A stretch of DNA of 64,000 nt from Streptomyces uncialis. GTDB lineage: Bacteria; Actinomycetota; Actinomycetes; Streptomycetales; Streptomycetaceae. The translations under genes were made by a program, and so were the position numbers. A model generated the notes under the pieces. The model was not told the DNA's origin and did not search any database. It saw nothing but the letters and a program-made list of their open reading frames with translations. Each line of letters opens with the position of its first letter. Positions within the stretch are counted from its first letter, which is position 1. Where the stretch lies: positions 1,437,321 through 1,501,320 of the forward strand of contig NZ_LFBV01000001.1 in NCBI RefSeq assembly GCF_001905345.1, written 5' to 3'. Shown here piece by piece: positions 8,863-17,768 of the stretch.

Positions 8863-9657
8863 TCAGCGGGAGCCCTCGGGGAACGCCCCGAGAATGCCGT
8901 CCCACAGCCGGATCCGGGCCGCGAGCGCGACGTTGATGGTCTCCTCGCACTCCGCCCACTTGCGCTCGTCGTCGCCGCACAGATCGGCGAGCATCTGCAT
9001 CGCCATCGGGGTGTGCTCCTCCGCGTCCACCTGGATATGGCGGCGGAGGTAGTCGACGAACGTCGACAGCTCGGCGTGCTCCGCGCCCAGCGCGGCGACC
9101 TGGTCGAACATGTCGGGGATCAGGTCCTCGCGGCTGAACGCGAAGGCCGCGGCCTGCCGGTGCGTGGGGGCGTTCTCGATGAACTCCCACGTCGTGGCGA
9201 CGAACTCCGCGGAGGGCTCCGGCACGCCCGCCTCCTTCAGCGACGGCAGCACCGGCCGCCCCTCGCGCAGCAGCGCGATGAAGGAGTCGACGCGCGCGGT
9301 GTCGGCGCCCGCCTGCCGCATACCGTCGAGATACAGCTCGAAGTGGCTGATAAAGCCGTCGCCGAGCTCGTCGCTCTCCTCGACGAGGACGATGTCGTTG
9401 ATGAGCCGGCGGCTCCCGGTGGGCCCGTCCGGCACCCACGGCACCTCGACACAGGTCAGGCTGCGCTGGAGGGACTTCAGCAGCGACATGAAGTCCCACA
9501 CCGCGAAGATGTGGTGCTCCATGAACGTGACGACGGCTTCCTTGGTGTTCAGCTGGTGGTAGACCGGGTGGCCGATCACCTTCTGCCGGGCGGGCGCGAT
9601 GGCCTGCTTGAGCCTGTCGATGCCGGGGTTCGTCTCGCCCCATTCGTACCGTGACAT
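8863..9657 (-). CDS. DUF3050 protein, haem-oxygenase-like fold
   Basis: A 264-aa all-helical DUF3050 protein, recognisable by [16 protein letters not shown] (about 46-61), [10 protein letters not shown] and EESDELGD with HFELYLD. A late HIQVDAEEH segment (about 212-220) follows. The spaced Glu/His residues in these helices resemble the ligand sets of haem-oxygenase-like di-iron oxidases, so a metal-dependent N-oxidation is possible. The family has no firmly established reaction that I know of. It sits between the glutamine-synthetase-like ligase and the ferredoxin in one minus-strand operon. I recall a hypothetical protein at the equivalent place in the fosfazinomycin and kinamycin hydrazine cassettes, but cannot verify that it is the same family. 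Confidence 0.8.
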   Translation of the reverse strand: MSRYEWGETNPGIDRLKQAIAPARQKVIGHPVYHQLNTKEAVVTFMEHHIFAVWDFMSLLKSLQRSLTCVEVPWVPDGPTGSRRLINDIVLVEESDELGDGFISHFELYLDGMRQAGADTARVDSFIALLREGRPVLPSLKEAGVPEPSAEFVATTWEFIENAPTHRQAAAFAFSREDLIPDMFDQVAALGAEHAELSTFVDYLRRHIQVDAEEHTPMAMQMLADLCGDDERKWAECEETINVALAARIRLWDGILGAFPEGSR

Positions 9658-9687
9658 TGCTGTTCTCCCTCTCGTCCGGACAGTGCT

Positions 9688-9790
9688 GTGCGGTGGTGCG
9701 GTGGTGCGGTGGTGCGGTGGTGGTGCTTGGGTGCGGTGGTGCTGGGGTGGTGCCGTGCGGTGGTGCCGGGGTGGTTCTGAAGGTGGTCCT
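9688..9790. repeat. short GTGCGGTG tandem repeats
   Basis: Four perfect copies of GTGCGGTG occupy 9688-9719, followed by degenerate GGTGGTGC/GGGGTGGT units to about 9790. They fill most of the 198-nt gap between the ligase stop and the DUF3050 start. On the coding (minus) strand the repeats are C/A-rich and little structured. Confidence 0.8.
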
Positions 9791-9855
9791 GAGGTGGGGC
9801 CGGGGTGGGCGCCGGGACAGGACCGGGATGGGGCCGGGGTGGGTGGCCGGGTTGG

Positions 9856-11358
9856 TCAGAAGGCGTCGAAGTACTCGCGGTGCTCCCACTCGGTGACGTC
9901 GCCGGGAGGCGGGCGCTCCGCCTCGTACCACGCGTCGAACCGCGCGAGCTCGCTCTCCTTCAGCTTCGTCAGACAGGTCTTGAGCGGTGCGCCGAGCAGC
10001 TCGGTCGCGCGGTCGCTCGCGCGGAACGCGTCCAGCGCCTCGCCCAGCGACACCGGCAGCGCCGGGTACGCGGGCCGGTGCGCGGCCGGGTCCGCCACGA
10101 TCCCGGCGTCCATCCCCGCCAGGCCCGCGTGCAGCTGGGCGGCCATGGTCAGATAGGGGTTGGCGCACGGTTCCCCGATCCGGTTCTCGGCGTGCGTCGA
10201 GCTGCCGCCGCTGAGCACCCGGACCATCACGCTGCGGTCCTCGTAGGCCCAGTCGACCGAGGTGGGGGAGAGCGTGAACTCCGGTGCGAGGCGCCGGTAG
10301 CCGTTCACCGTCGGCACGGACAGCAGACAGAACTCCCGGGCCCGGGACAGCAGTCCCTCGACATAGGCGGCGCCCGCCGGGGAGATCGTGTCCGGTCCCT
10401 CGCCCGCCGCGAACACATTGGCGTCCGTCTTCGTGCTCGCCACGGACTGGTGCAGATGCCAGCCGCTGGAGTCGAACGCGTCCAGGCGCGGCAGTGTCAT
10501 GAACGAGGCGTGGTGGCCGCGGCTCCGGCAGAAGCGTTTGATCTGGGTGCGCAGCAGCAGCATGGCGTCCGCCGCTTCCAGGGCGGCCATCGGGGCGAAC
10601 GTCGTCTCCAACTGCCCGGGTCCCGATTCGTGCTCCATCGTGCGCAGCGGCAGTCCGAGCGACATCAGCGTCAGGGCGAGCGGGTCCGCGATATGGGCCA
10701 CCGAGTCGTACGACGCGTCGAGGTTGAACTGGTAGCCGGGGTTCACGGCCTCCACCGCCGGGGCGGCGCCCTGCCGGCCGAAGCCGTTGCCCGTGTTCCC
10801 GGGCGGCCCGCCCAGCAGCCGGGTGAGGTACCACTCGACCTCCAGCCCGACGACCGGCGCCAGATCCCGCTCGGCGTACGCGGCCAGCACCCGGCGCAGC
10901 ACACCGCGGGGGGAGAGCGGATGCGGCGTGCCGTCGCGCAGGTACTCGTCGCCCTGCACCCACGCGGTCCGCGCCCCGGTGCCGGGCAGTACCTGGAACG
11001 TGCACGGGTCGGGGACGAGTACGAAGTCCCCCGCGCCGCGCAGTTCGTCCACGCCCACACCGGGGTCGGTGAGGAAGTCGACGGCGACGGCGTGCCCGGT
11101 GTCGAAGAGGAACGGTCCGGCGCTGAAGTCCATGCCGTTGCGCAGCACCGTGCGGAAGACCTCCGCGGGCACCGTCTTGGAGCGGGCCAGCCCGTGCGGG
11201 TCGCAGAAGACGACCCGGACGAGGTCGATGTCGTCCAGCTCGGCCGCGATCCGTTCGGCCGCCGCGATCCGGCGTTCGTCCCAGAGCCCGAACTCCGCGA
11301 CGAACGAGGGGCGTCCGACCCCGCTCTCCTCGCCGGTCGGGGACCATGGTCTCGGCAT
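9856..11358 (-). CDS. glutamine-synthetase-like ligase (glutamylhydrazine-type)
   Basis: A 500-aa glutamine synthetase family protein. The catalytic-domain signatures are present: EVEWY (about 174), NPGYQFN (about 210), MEHESGPGQLE (about 245), GWHLHQS (about 300), VNGYRRLAPE (about 357) and ENRIGEPCANPYL (about 400). In fosfazinomycin and kinamycin biosynthesis a homologue (FzmN/KinL, as I recall) uses ATP to couple a hydrazine to the side-chain carboxylate of glutamate. Primary nitrogen assimilation is unlikely given the cluster context and divergent binding loops. The ATG at 11358 overlaps the amidase stop (TGATG), so it is coupled to that gene. The start is secure. The precise substrate is inferred from context. 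Confidence 0.87.
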   Translation of the reverse strand: MPRPWSPTGEESGVGRPSFVAEFGLWDERRIAAAERIAAELDDIDLVRVVFCDPHGLARSKTVPAEVFRTVLRNGMDFSAGPFLFDTGHAVAVDFLTDPGVGVDELRGAGDFVLVPDPCTFQVLPGTGARTAWVQGDEYLRDGTPHPLSPRGVLRRVLAAYAERDLAPVVGLEVEWYLTRLLGGPPGNTGNGFGRQGAAPAVEAVNPGYQFNLDASYDSVAHIADPLALTLMSLGLPLRTMEHESGPGQLETTFAPMAALEAADAMLLLRTQIKRFCRSRGHHASFMTLPRLDAFDSSGWHLHQSVASTKTDANVFAAGEGPDTISPAGAAYVEGLLSRAREFCLLSVPTVNGYRRLAPEFTLSPTSVDWAYEDRSVMVRVLSGGSSTHAENRIGEPCANPYLTMAAQLHAGLAGMDAGIVADPAAHRPAYPALPVSLGEALDAFRASDRATELLGAPLKTCLTKLKESELARFDAWYEAERPPPGDVTEWEHREYFDAF

Positions 11359-12815
11359 CACGCTCGTTCTCCTTTCGTTTCCCGGCCGGGCGGCACCATC
11401 GCGAGGCCCAGCCCGGCCTCGACCCGGGCGGCGGCCGTGAGCACCAGCTCGTCGTCCCCCACCCGGCCGACCAGCTGGAGGCCGACCGGGAGCCCGCGGG
11501 ACGTGAGACCGGCGGGCAGCGACAGGGCGGGCTGGCCGGTGAGGTTGAACGGGTAGGTGGCGGGCGACCAGGCGAGCCACAGCAGGTCGTCCGGGTCGGT
11601 GGCCCAGGGCGGGGCGATCGCGTCGGCGGCGAACGGCTCGGTGGGGACGGTGGCCATGGCCAGCAGGTCGTAGTCCTCCATCACGGCGGCCAGCCGCGCC
11701 CGCAGCGCCATACGGGTCTCCTCGGCGCGCGTCACCGCCGCGCCGCTCAGCGAGCGCCCGTACCGCACCAGCGCGAGTCGCCCCTCGTCGCACCACCGCT
11801 CGTCCTCCGGCGCCGTGCCGGCCGCCTCCGCCGCCGCGAGGACGTCCACCAGCGCGCCGTACGGGTCGGGGAACGGGACGTCGATCCGCTCGACCCGGTG
11901 GCCCTGGGCGGCCAGCACCGGCAGGGCCGCCTCGGTGACCGCGCGGACCTCGTCGGACGTCCGGGGGAACTCGATCCACCCGACCCGCAGTCGCGCGGGC
12001 TCGCCCGTACGGCCGGTGGGGGCGTGCAGCGAGTCCGGGTCGCGAGGGTCGGGGCCCGTCATCACCGCGGTCAGCACGGCGGCGTCGGCCACGCTCCGCG
12101 TGAGCGGCCCGACATGGGCCAGCCGGTCGGCGCCGGGCGGTACGTAGGGGACGCGGCCGAAGGACGGTTTGAACCCGACCACCCCGCAGAACGCCGCCGG
12201 GATACGGATCGAGCCCGCCCCGTCGGTGCCGACCGCCGCGGTGCACAGTCCCGCCGACACCGCCGCGGCGGAACCCCCGCTGGAGCCCCCGGCGGTCCGG
12301 TCGGGTGCCCAGGGGTTACGGGTGGGGGCGGCCACCCTGCTGACGGTGCTCGCGCTCCATCCGTACTCCGACGTGGCGGTCTTCCCCACCACGACCGCAC
12401 CGGCCGCGCGCAGCCGGGCCACGGCCGGCGGGTCCGCGTCGGGGCGGCGGTTGGGCAGCAGCGAGCCCCGCGTGGTGGGCAGGTCCCGGGTCTGGACGAG
12501 GTCCTTCACCGCCACCGTGACCCCGAGCAGCGGCAGTTCGCGGAACGCGTCCTCGCCGAGCCGGGCGAGGACCCCGTCGGCGGCTTCCGCCTCGGCGATC
12601 GCGCGGTCGTCGGCGACCGCCACGAAGGCGCCGAGGGCGGGGTCCGTCTCGCGGATGGCGGCGAGGACGGAGCGCACCTGCCCGGTGACCGTGGTGCGGC
12701 CCCGGAGAAGGGAGTTCCTGGATTCATGGAGGGAAGGGGCGGCCGGCTGTCTCGTGATCTCGGTAGTGGTGACTGGCACGGCACCACTACAAGGCAGGGA
12801 CCGAATGTCCGGCAA
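11358..12815 (-). CDS. amidase-signature hydrolase of the hydrazine cassette
   Basis: A 485-aa amidase signature enzyme. The Ser-Ser-Lys catalytic set is visible: VAVKDL (Lys, about 103), GGSSGGSAAAV (about 177-187) and the nucleophile segment DGAGSIRIP (about 198-206). The family hydrolyses amides. In kinamycin and fosfazinomycin cassettes the homologue (KinK/FzmO, as I recall) acts on a glutamyl or acyl hydrazide. It is the first gene of the minus-strand operon and its stop overlaps the ligase ATG. The start is uncertain: the frame opens at a TTG at 12815 without a clear ribosome site, and a GTG near 12779 (Val-Pro-Val-Thr) is an alternative. Confidence 0.87.
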   Translation of the reverse strand: MPDIRSLPCSGAVPVTTTEITRQPAAPSLHESRNSLLRGRTTVTGQVRSVLAAIRETDPALGAFVAVADDRAIAEAEAADGVLARLGEDAFRELPLLGVTVAVKDLVQTRDLPTTRGSLLPNRRPDADPPAVARLRAAGAVVVGKTATSEYGWSASTVSRVAAPTRNPWAPDRTAGGSSGGSAAAVSAGLCTAAVGTDGAGSIRIPAAFCGVVGFKPSFGRVPYVPPGADRLAHVGPLTRSVADAAVLTAVMTGPDPRDPDSLHAPTGRTGEPARLRVGWIEFPRTSDEVRAVTEAALPVLAAQGHRVERIDVPFPDPYGALVDVLAAAEAAGTAPEDERWCDEGRLALVRYGRSLSGAAVTRAEETRMALRARLAAVMEDYDLLAMATVPTEPFAADAIAPPWATDPDDLLWLAWSPATYPFNLTGQPALSLPAGLTSRGLPVGLQLVGRVGDDELVLTAAARVEAGLGLAMVPPGRETKGERA

Positions 12816-13025
12816 CCGAGGTACGACAGGAAAAGAGTTCCGGAGAGCAATTCCGGAGAAATTCCGTGCGCGACGGCCGGATTCTTCCGTTCAACCGTGA
12901 GGAAAACGCAGTTGAACGACGGCAACCACGGAGAATTCCGCAGGTGGTCACGGCATCAGACTGCCATACCCCGCCACTTGAATAAGTATCCTGCGGCTGG
13001 CAAGAATGCCTGCGAAGGGACTCCG
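12816..13025. promoter_or_regulatory. divergent promoter region of the nitrogen cassette
   Basis: This 210-nt gap is AT-richer than its surroundings and separates the divergent amidase and lyase operons, so both promoters should lie here. On the plus strand a weak sigma-70-like pair is visible: TTGAAT at about 12978 and AAGAAT 18 nt later. GAAGGGA before 13026 is the ribosome site of the lyase gene. Promoter positions are tentative. Confidence 0.45.
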
Positions 13026-13028
13026 GTG

Positions 13029-14315
13029 ATGATTTCCCGTTATTCGCTGCCCGAGATGGCGGAACTCTGGACCGACCAGGCCAGGTACACCACCTGGACG
13101 AAGGTGGAGGTCCTGGCGACCGAGGCGCAGTCCCGGCTCGGCCGGGTCCCCGCGAGCGCGCTCGCGGACATCCGGCGGGCCCGGGTGCCGGCCGCCGCCC
13201 GGGTGGCCGAGATCGAGCGCGAGCGCGACCACGAGATCCTGGCCTTCCTCGCCGCCTACTGCGAGGACATCCCCGACGACTCCGCCCGCTGGGTGCACCT
13301 CGGTATGACGAGCTACGACCTGGTGGACACGGCCTTCGGCCACACCCTCGCCCGCGCCTGCGACGTACTGCTCACCGCGGTGACCCGGCTGCGCGGCGTC
13401 CTGGTGGACAGGGCCGTCGAGCACTGGGACACCCCCTGCATCGGCCGCACCCACGGCATGCACGCGGAACCCACGACGTTCGGCCACAAACTCGCCGGCT
13501 TCGCCTTCGCCGCCGACCGCTGTGTACGGCGGCTGGAGACCGCCCGCGCGGAGGTCGCGGTCGGCACGGTCTCCGGCTCCGTCGGCACGTACGCGCTGAT
13601 CGACCCGTACGTCGAGGAGTACGTGTGCGCCGAACTGGGCCTCGGCGTCGAGGAGGTGCCGAGCCAGGTCGTCTCCCGCGACCGGCACGCGCAACTGCTT
13701 CAGGCGGTGGCGACACTCGGCGCCTGCGTCGAGCAGATCGCCGTCGAGGTACGGCTGTTGTCACGCACCGAGGTCCGCGAGGTGGAGGAACCCCGGACGG
13801 CCGGCTACCAGGGCTCCAGCGCGATGCCGCACAAACGCAACCCGACGACGGGCGAGCGGCTGACCGGCCTCGCCCGGCTGCTGCGCGGCTACGCGGGGAT
13901 GGCCGTGGAGAACGTCGCCCTGTGGCACGAGCGGGACCTGTCCCACTCGTCGGTCGAGCGGATCGCCGTGCCGGACGCGCTGACCGTCGCCCACTACCAG
14001 GCGACCGCCGCGGCGGACCTGATCGCCGGACTTGAGGTCTCCCCGGAGCGGATGCGCGCGGCGATCGACGCCACGGGCGGCCTGGTGTACAGCTCGGCGG
14101 TGCTGGCCGAGCTGCTGGAGGGCGGCACCGAACGGGAACACGCCTACCGGGCCGTCCAGTCCGCCGCGAACGGCGTCATCACCACCGGCGGTGACTTCAC
14201 CGCGCTGCTCGGGGCCGAGGGCATCGACACGGGACCGCTCGGTCCGGAACGCTTCCTGGTCCATCACGACGTACTCCTCAAGCGATTGGAAACCCTCCGT
14301 GGACATCAAGCGTGA
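13029..14315 (+). CDS. adenylosuccinate-lyase/fumarase superfamily lyase
   Basis: A 428-aa protein with the full superfamily layout: TSYDLVDTA (about 98), GRTHGMHAEPTTFGHK (about 138-153) and the signature SSAMPHKRNP (about 264-273). PurB-type enzymes eliminate fumarate. In the fosfazinomycin route a homologue (FzmQ) releases acetylhydrazine from N-acetylhydrazinosuccinate, and kinamycin clusters carry KinM. The ATG at 13029 (or GTG 13026) follows GAAGGGA. It overlaps the GNAT gene by 17 nt, and in the known pathway acetylation directly precedes this elimination. A housekeeping purB is an unlikely alternative because of its place between the ligase/amidase operon and the acetyltransferase. 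Confidence 0.88.
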   Translation: MISRYSLPEMAELWTDQARYTTWTKVEVLATEAQSRLGRVPASALADIRRARVPAAARVAEIERERDHEILAFLAAYCEDIPDDSARWVHLGMTSYDLVDTAFGHTLARACDVLLTAVTRLRGVLVDRAVEHWDTPCIGRTHGMHAEPTTFGHKLAGFAFAADRCVRRLETARAEVAVGTVSGSVGTYALIDPYVEEYVCAELGLGVEEVPSQVVSRDRHAQLLQAVATLGACVEQIAVEVRLLSRTEVREVEEPRTAGYQGSSAMPHKRNPTTGERLTGLARLLRGYAGMAVENVALWHERDLSHSSVERIAVPDALTVAHYQATAAADLIAGLEVSPERMRAAIDATGGLVYSSAVLAELLEGGTEREHAYRAVQSAANGVITTGGDFTALLGAEGIDTGPLGPERFLVHHDVLLKRLETLRGHQA

Positions 14316-14694
14316 GAACGGCGCCGATCTCGACCTGGACGAGGTGCTGGCGGTCTACCGCTCGTCGGGCCTCGGCGAACGCCGCCCGGTCGACGACACC
14401 GCGCGTATGGCGGCGATGGTCCGGAACGCCAATCTGGTGATCACCTGCCGGATCGACGGCGCACTCGTGGGCATCGCCCGCAGCGTCTCGGACCTCTCCT
14501 ATGTCACCTACCTCTCCGATATCGCCGTGAGCCGCGAACACCAGCGCGCGGGCATCGGAAAGGCCCTCATCGACGCCACCCGCAAGGAGGCCCCGACAGC
14601 CAAACTCGTCCTGCTCTCGGCCCCCGCCGCGGCGGACTACTACCCGCACATCGGTTTCACCCGGCACGGATCGGCGTGGCTGCTGAACCCGTGA
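14299..14694 (+). CDS. GNAT N-acetyltransferase of the hydrazine cassette
   Basis: A 131-aa single-domain GNAT protein with the acetyl-CoA pyrophosphate-binding motif REHQRAGIGKAL at about 75-86, the preceding strand TYLSDIAVS, and the C-terminal Tyr-containing segment DYYPHIGF. The homologue FzmR (KinN in kinamycin) acetylates hydrazinosuccinate or a related hydrazine so that the lyase can act, as I recall the pathway. The GTG at 14299 lies inside the 3' end of the lyase gene, so the two are coupled. It is followed by a hairpin at 14767. Confidence 0.85.
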   Translation: MDIKRENGADLDLDEVLAVYRSSGLGERRPVDDTARMAAMVRNANLVITCRIDGALVGIARSVSDLSYVTYLSDIAVSREHQRAGIGKALIDATRKEAPTAKLVLLSAPAAADYYPHIGFTRHGSAWLLNP

Positions 14695-14766
14695 GGCGTG
14701 CGGCGTGACCCGGAGTTCCGGGGCGGCGATTCCCCGGATCGCGGTGCGATGCGGTCGTGAGCGGGA

Positions 14767-14795
14767 CGGGGCGTCACCACCGGGACGACGCCCCG
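14767..14795. terminator. hairpin between convergent genes
   Basis: Nine-base arms (14767-14775 and 14787-14795) with an 11-nt loop and further partly paired flanks. It lies 72 nt after the acetyltransferase stop and coincides with the inferred stop of the convergent ATPase gene. Confidence 0.65.
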
Positions 14796-16038
14796 CCCCG
14801 AACGGGGTGAGTACGGCCGGGCAACCGGAACATGGCGATCGCCAGCCGCTCGTACCCTCACGGCACTCGGGGTCGTCGTCCCCCACCGGCACGAGCAGAT
14901 GGTGGTCGCCACCGGTCACCCCGTCCGAGTCCCCGGCCACCACGCTCGCCCACGCGGACCGCCAGGCGGGGTACTCGGGAGCGTCGTGCCCCGCGATGTC
15001 CTGGTGCTCACCGACGACCACGTGCCCCGCGCGTTCGGCGTGCCGCCGCAGTACGGCCGGCACCGCCGCCCCGCCCTCCTCGGTGGGGTACAGGGCGTAG
15101 AGCGACACGCGATGGGGCTCGTCGGCGACCGGGGTGCCCGTCGCGTGCGCTGCCCCGCTCCGAGGTTCCTCCGCGAGGTCCGCCGCGGTGGGAGCGGACG
15201 TGGCGTTCGCCGGGCAGGGCTCCTCCCGGGAAGTGCGCAGTCTCATCCAGACCGATTTGCCCGGGGTACCTGTGTCGACGGTGTGGGTGGTTCCCCACGC
15301 GTCGGCGATGCTCTGCACCATCTCCAGGCCGCGGCCGTCCGTCCCGTCGTGGCCGGAGTGGCGCCGCAGCGGGGCCACGGGGGACCGGTCCCCCACGCTG
15401 ACGCGCAGCGCTCCGGCGCCGAGCTCCACGGTCACCGCTACCGGATCACCGGGAAGCGATCCATGGACGATCGCGTTGACGACGAGTTCGTTCGCCGCCG
15501 CGGTGACCAGGTCCGCGTCCTGGGACAGTCCGGCACCCCAGGTGTCCATGACGCCCGCGATCAACCTCCGTACGGCGCGGGCGTGCTCGGGCCGCGCCGG
15601 GAAGACGGCATGACACGCACGCGTCCGCTGTCCCTCCCCGCCGGAGGGTGAGGTGCGGGGGAGCGGGCCGGGGCGGCCCCGGACCAGCTTCCACGGCGAC
15701 ACCTCCCACGCGGCGGGCCGTACCGCCTCGACCCTGACCTGATCGGCCGCCAGTGCCTCAAGAGCCGCCTTGCGCCCGGCGGTGCCGACGGCGAGTTCAT
15801 CGGTGGAACGCACCACCAGGACGGCCGGTCCTCCGTCGGGGATCAGACGGCTCAGGAACCGCCAGGCGGGACGGCACCCCAGCGCCAGGTCCGTCCCGAC
15901 GGCGTCGCACACCGCCGCGCGGACCTCGTACCGCCGTTCCTCGGCGAAGCCGGTCAGGTCGGACAGCGCGGTCATCGCCGCGCCGACGTCGGGACGGCAC
16001 GTGTAGACGAAGGCCGTTCTCACGGTGCTGTTGGACAT
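14774..16038 (-). CDS. HATPase (anti-sigma/RsbW-like) multidomain protein, apparently frameshifted
   Basis: The ATG at 16038 has a GGAGG site. Residues about 1-125 are an unrecognised alpha/beta domain. Residues about 145-260 are a GHKL ATPase of the RsbW type (NELVVNAIVHG N-box; GRGLEMVQ G-box), typical of Streptomyces anti-sigma kinases. The C-terminal part (about 300-390) repeats features of the first domain. The zero-shift frame never stops before 14278, which would run antisense through the acetyltransferase gene. One base missing near 14855-14858 would instead give a GC3-rich tail (YERLAIAMFRLPG ...) ending at TGA 14774-14776, on the hairpin. I infer a 1-nt deletion or a sequencing error. 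Confidence 0.65.
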
Positions 16039-16304
16039 GGGGGACCTCCGACTGGCGCAGGAGTGACGACGGCTGGACCGGACGTACGGGCGGACGCGGC
16101 GTCGGCCGGGAGGGCGCCGCGTTCCGGCCGGGACCGGAGCGGTGCGCGTTCCGGTCCTCTCCGTCGATATCCCTACCGATCGTGACGGTGCGGAATATCG
16201 TGGTGACACAGAGGAAACCGTCCTGGGTGGTGTGCGGGCACCCCCGGGGCGGCCCGGAAGTCGCCAAGGCCGCCAAAGATCATTTCGGAACCGAGGGACG
16301 CACG

Positions 16305-17693
16305 ATGGCGCGCACACGCAACACCCGGCTCGCGGAAGTGATCCGGGAGACCGGCTGGCCGCAGACCCAGGTGGCGACGCACTTCTTACGCGTGGCCGCC
16401 GAAGCCGGAGCGGACGAACTCCTGACGGTGTCCCGCTCCCACGTCTCCATGTGGGTCGGCGGGACACGACCCGAAGGGCGGGCCGTGGCAGTCTTGTGCG
16501 AGACGTTCTCGCGGAAGCTGGGACGCGTCGTCACACCCGCACAGATCGGTCTCGCTCCGGTCGGGGAAGAGCAGCGAACCGGCAGCTGGGACATCGGCAC
16601 GTTGACCGCGCTATCCGAACTCGGGGGTACCCAGATGGACATAGCCCGCAGGCGGCTCCTCAAGACATCCGCCTACTCGGCCGTCGGCACGGCACTTCCC
16701 CCCGACACCTGGTGGGACCAGGCCCTCACCGACGCCCAGGCCCGCCGACCCCTCTCGCGGGACCGGGTCACCGGCGCGCACGTCGAAGCGGTGCGCGACG
16801 CCCACGCCCACTACTCGCGCGGCGATCAGCTGCTCGGCGGGCGTGCGGGCAGGAGCGCGCTGACCGCCTACCTCCACACGGACGTCGCCGACTACCTGGC
16901 CGCCCGCATCCCCTCCGAACAGCTCCGCAAGGACCTCATGTCAGGAGCCGGTGAACTCGCCTACCTCGTGGGCTGGATGAGCTTCGACAGCGCCGAGCAC
17001 GGTCGGGCCCAGCACTACTTCCGACTCGCACTGCGTATGGCCGCCGAAGCCGACGACGCGCCCCTCGCCGGACACATCCTGCGTGCCATGTCCCACCAGG
17101 CCGCCGATCTCGGCCACAGCCGCGATGCCGTGAACCTCGCCTCCGCCTCCGTCGAGCGCAAGCGCTACACCGCGGCAGGTCCCCGTGAACGGGCCCTCAT
17201 CGGGGTCGTCCACGCCCGTGCCCTCGCCGCTGACGGCCAGCGGCGTGCAGCCGTCGCCGCGCTGAGGAGGGCCGAGGACGACCTCACCGCCGCCGACCCC
17301 GCCGCCGGTGCCGAACCGCAGAGGGTCTTCTTCTTCGGCGAGGCGTCCCTCGCCTCGCAGACCGCCCACACCCTGACCGCACTCGGTGATCTGGACGGCG
17401 CCGGACGGCAGTTCACCCGCAGCGTCCGCACCCGCCGCGCACAGACCTTCCGCCGCACCCACTCCGTCACCCTCGGATACCTCGGCGCCGTCCAGGTCAA
17501 ACAGGGCGCCCTTGACGCCGCGATCGGCACCTGGACCGAAGCCCTCGACGCGATGGAAGGCGTCCACTCCGGCCGTGCCACGGAGACCGTCGTCCAGATG
17601 CGCCGCGCACTCAGCCCCTTCCGCCATCGCGGCAACCAGGCCGCCGGCGCGCTCGACGACCGGGCGCGCACCCTGTTGCGCCGCACAGGCTGA
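16305..17693 (+). CDS. HTH plus TPR-type transcriptional regulator with a TTA codon
   Basis: A 462-aa cytoplasmic protein with a divergent N-terminal helix-turn-helix region (about 15-60, with SRSHVSMWVGGTRP) and about 300 residues of helical TPR-like repeats (ALRMAAEADD, RAMSHQAADLG, HARALAADGQRRAAVAALRRAE). Such proteins are common Streptomyces regulators of development and antibiotic genes. The ATG follows GAGGGA. Codon 28 is TTA (16386-16388), so translation should depend on the bldA leucyl-tRNA and be confined to late growth. It is divergent from the ATPase gene across a 266-nt gap. Its nearness to the cluster makes it a candidate pathway regulator, but its targets are unknown. Confidence 0.8.
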   Translation: MARTRNTRLAEVIRETGWPQTQVATHFLRVAAEAGADELLTVSRSHVSMWVGGTRPEGRAVAVLCETFSRKLGRVVTPAQIGLAPVGEEQRTGSWDIGTLTALSELGGTQMDIARRRLLKTSAYSAVGTALPPDTWWDQALTDAQARRPLSRDRVTGAHVEAVRDAHAHYSRGDQLLGGRAGRSALTAYLHTDVADYLAARIPSEQLRKDLMSGAGELAYLVGWMSFDSAEHGRAQHYFRLALRMAAEADDAPLAGHILRAMSHQAADLGHSRDAVNLASASVERKRYTAAGPRERALIGVVHARALAADGQRRAAVAALRRAEDDLTAADPAAGAEPQRVFFFGEASLASQTAHTLTALGDLDGAGRQFTRSVRTRRAQTFRRTHSVTLGYLGAVQVKQGALDAAIGTWTEALDAMEGVHSGRATETVVQMRRALSPFRHRGNQAAGALDDRARTLLRRTG

Positions 17694-17768
17694 CAGGCCC
17701 ATGCCGGGACACCGGCGACGCAGCCCGGGACGTCACCCGGGCGCCCACGAACGAGCCGAGGGAGAACC

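Noticed and set aside
14278..16467. Single 729-aa minus-strand frame
   Set aside because: Only 14774-16038 has gene-like codon use; the rest is antisense to the acetyltransferase gene or upstream of the ribosome site at 16038.
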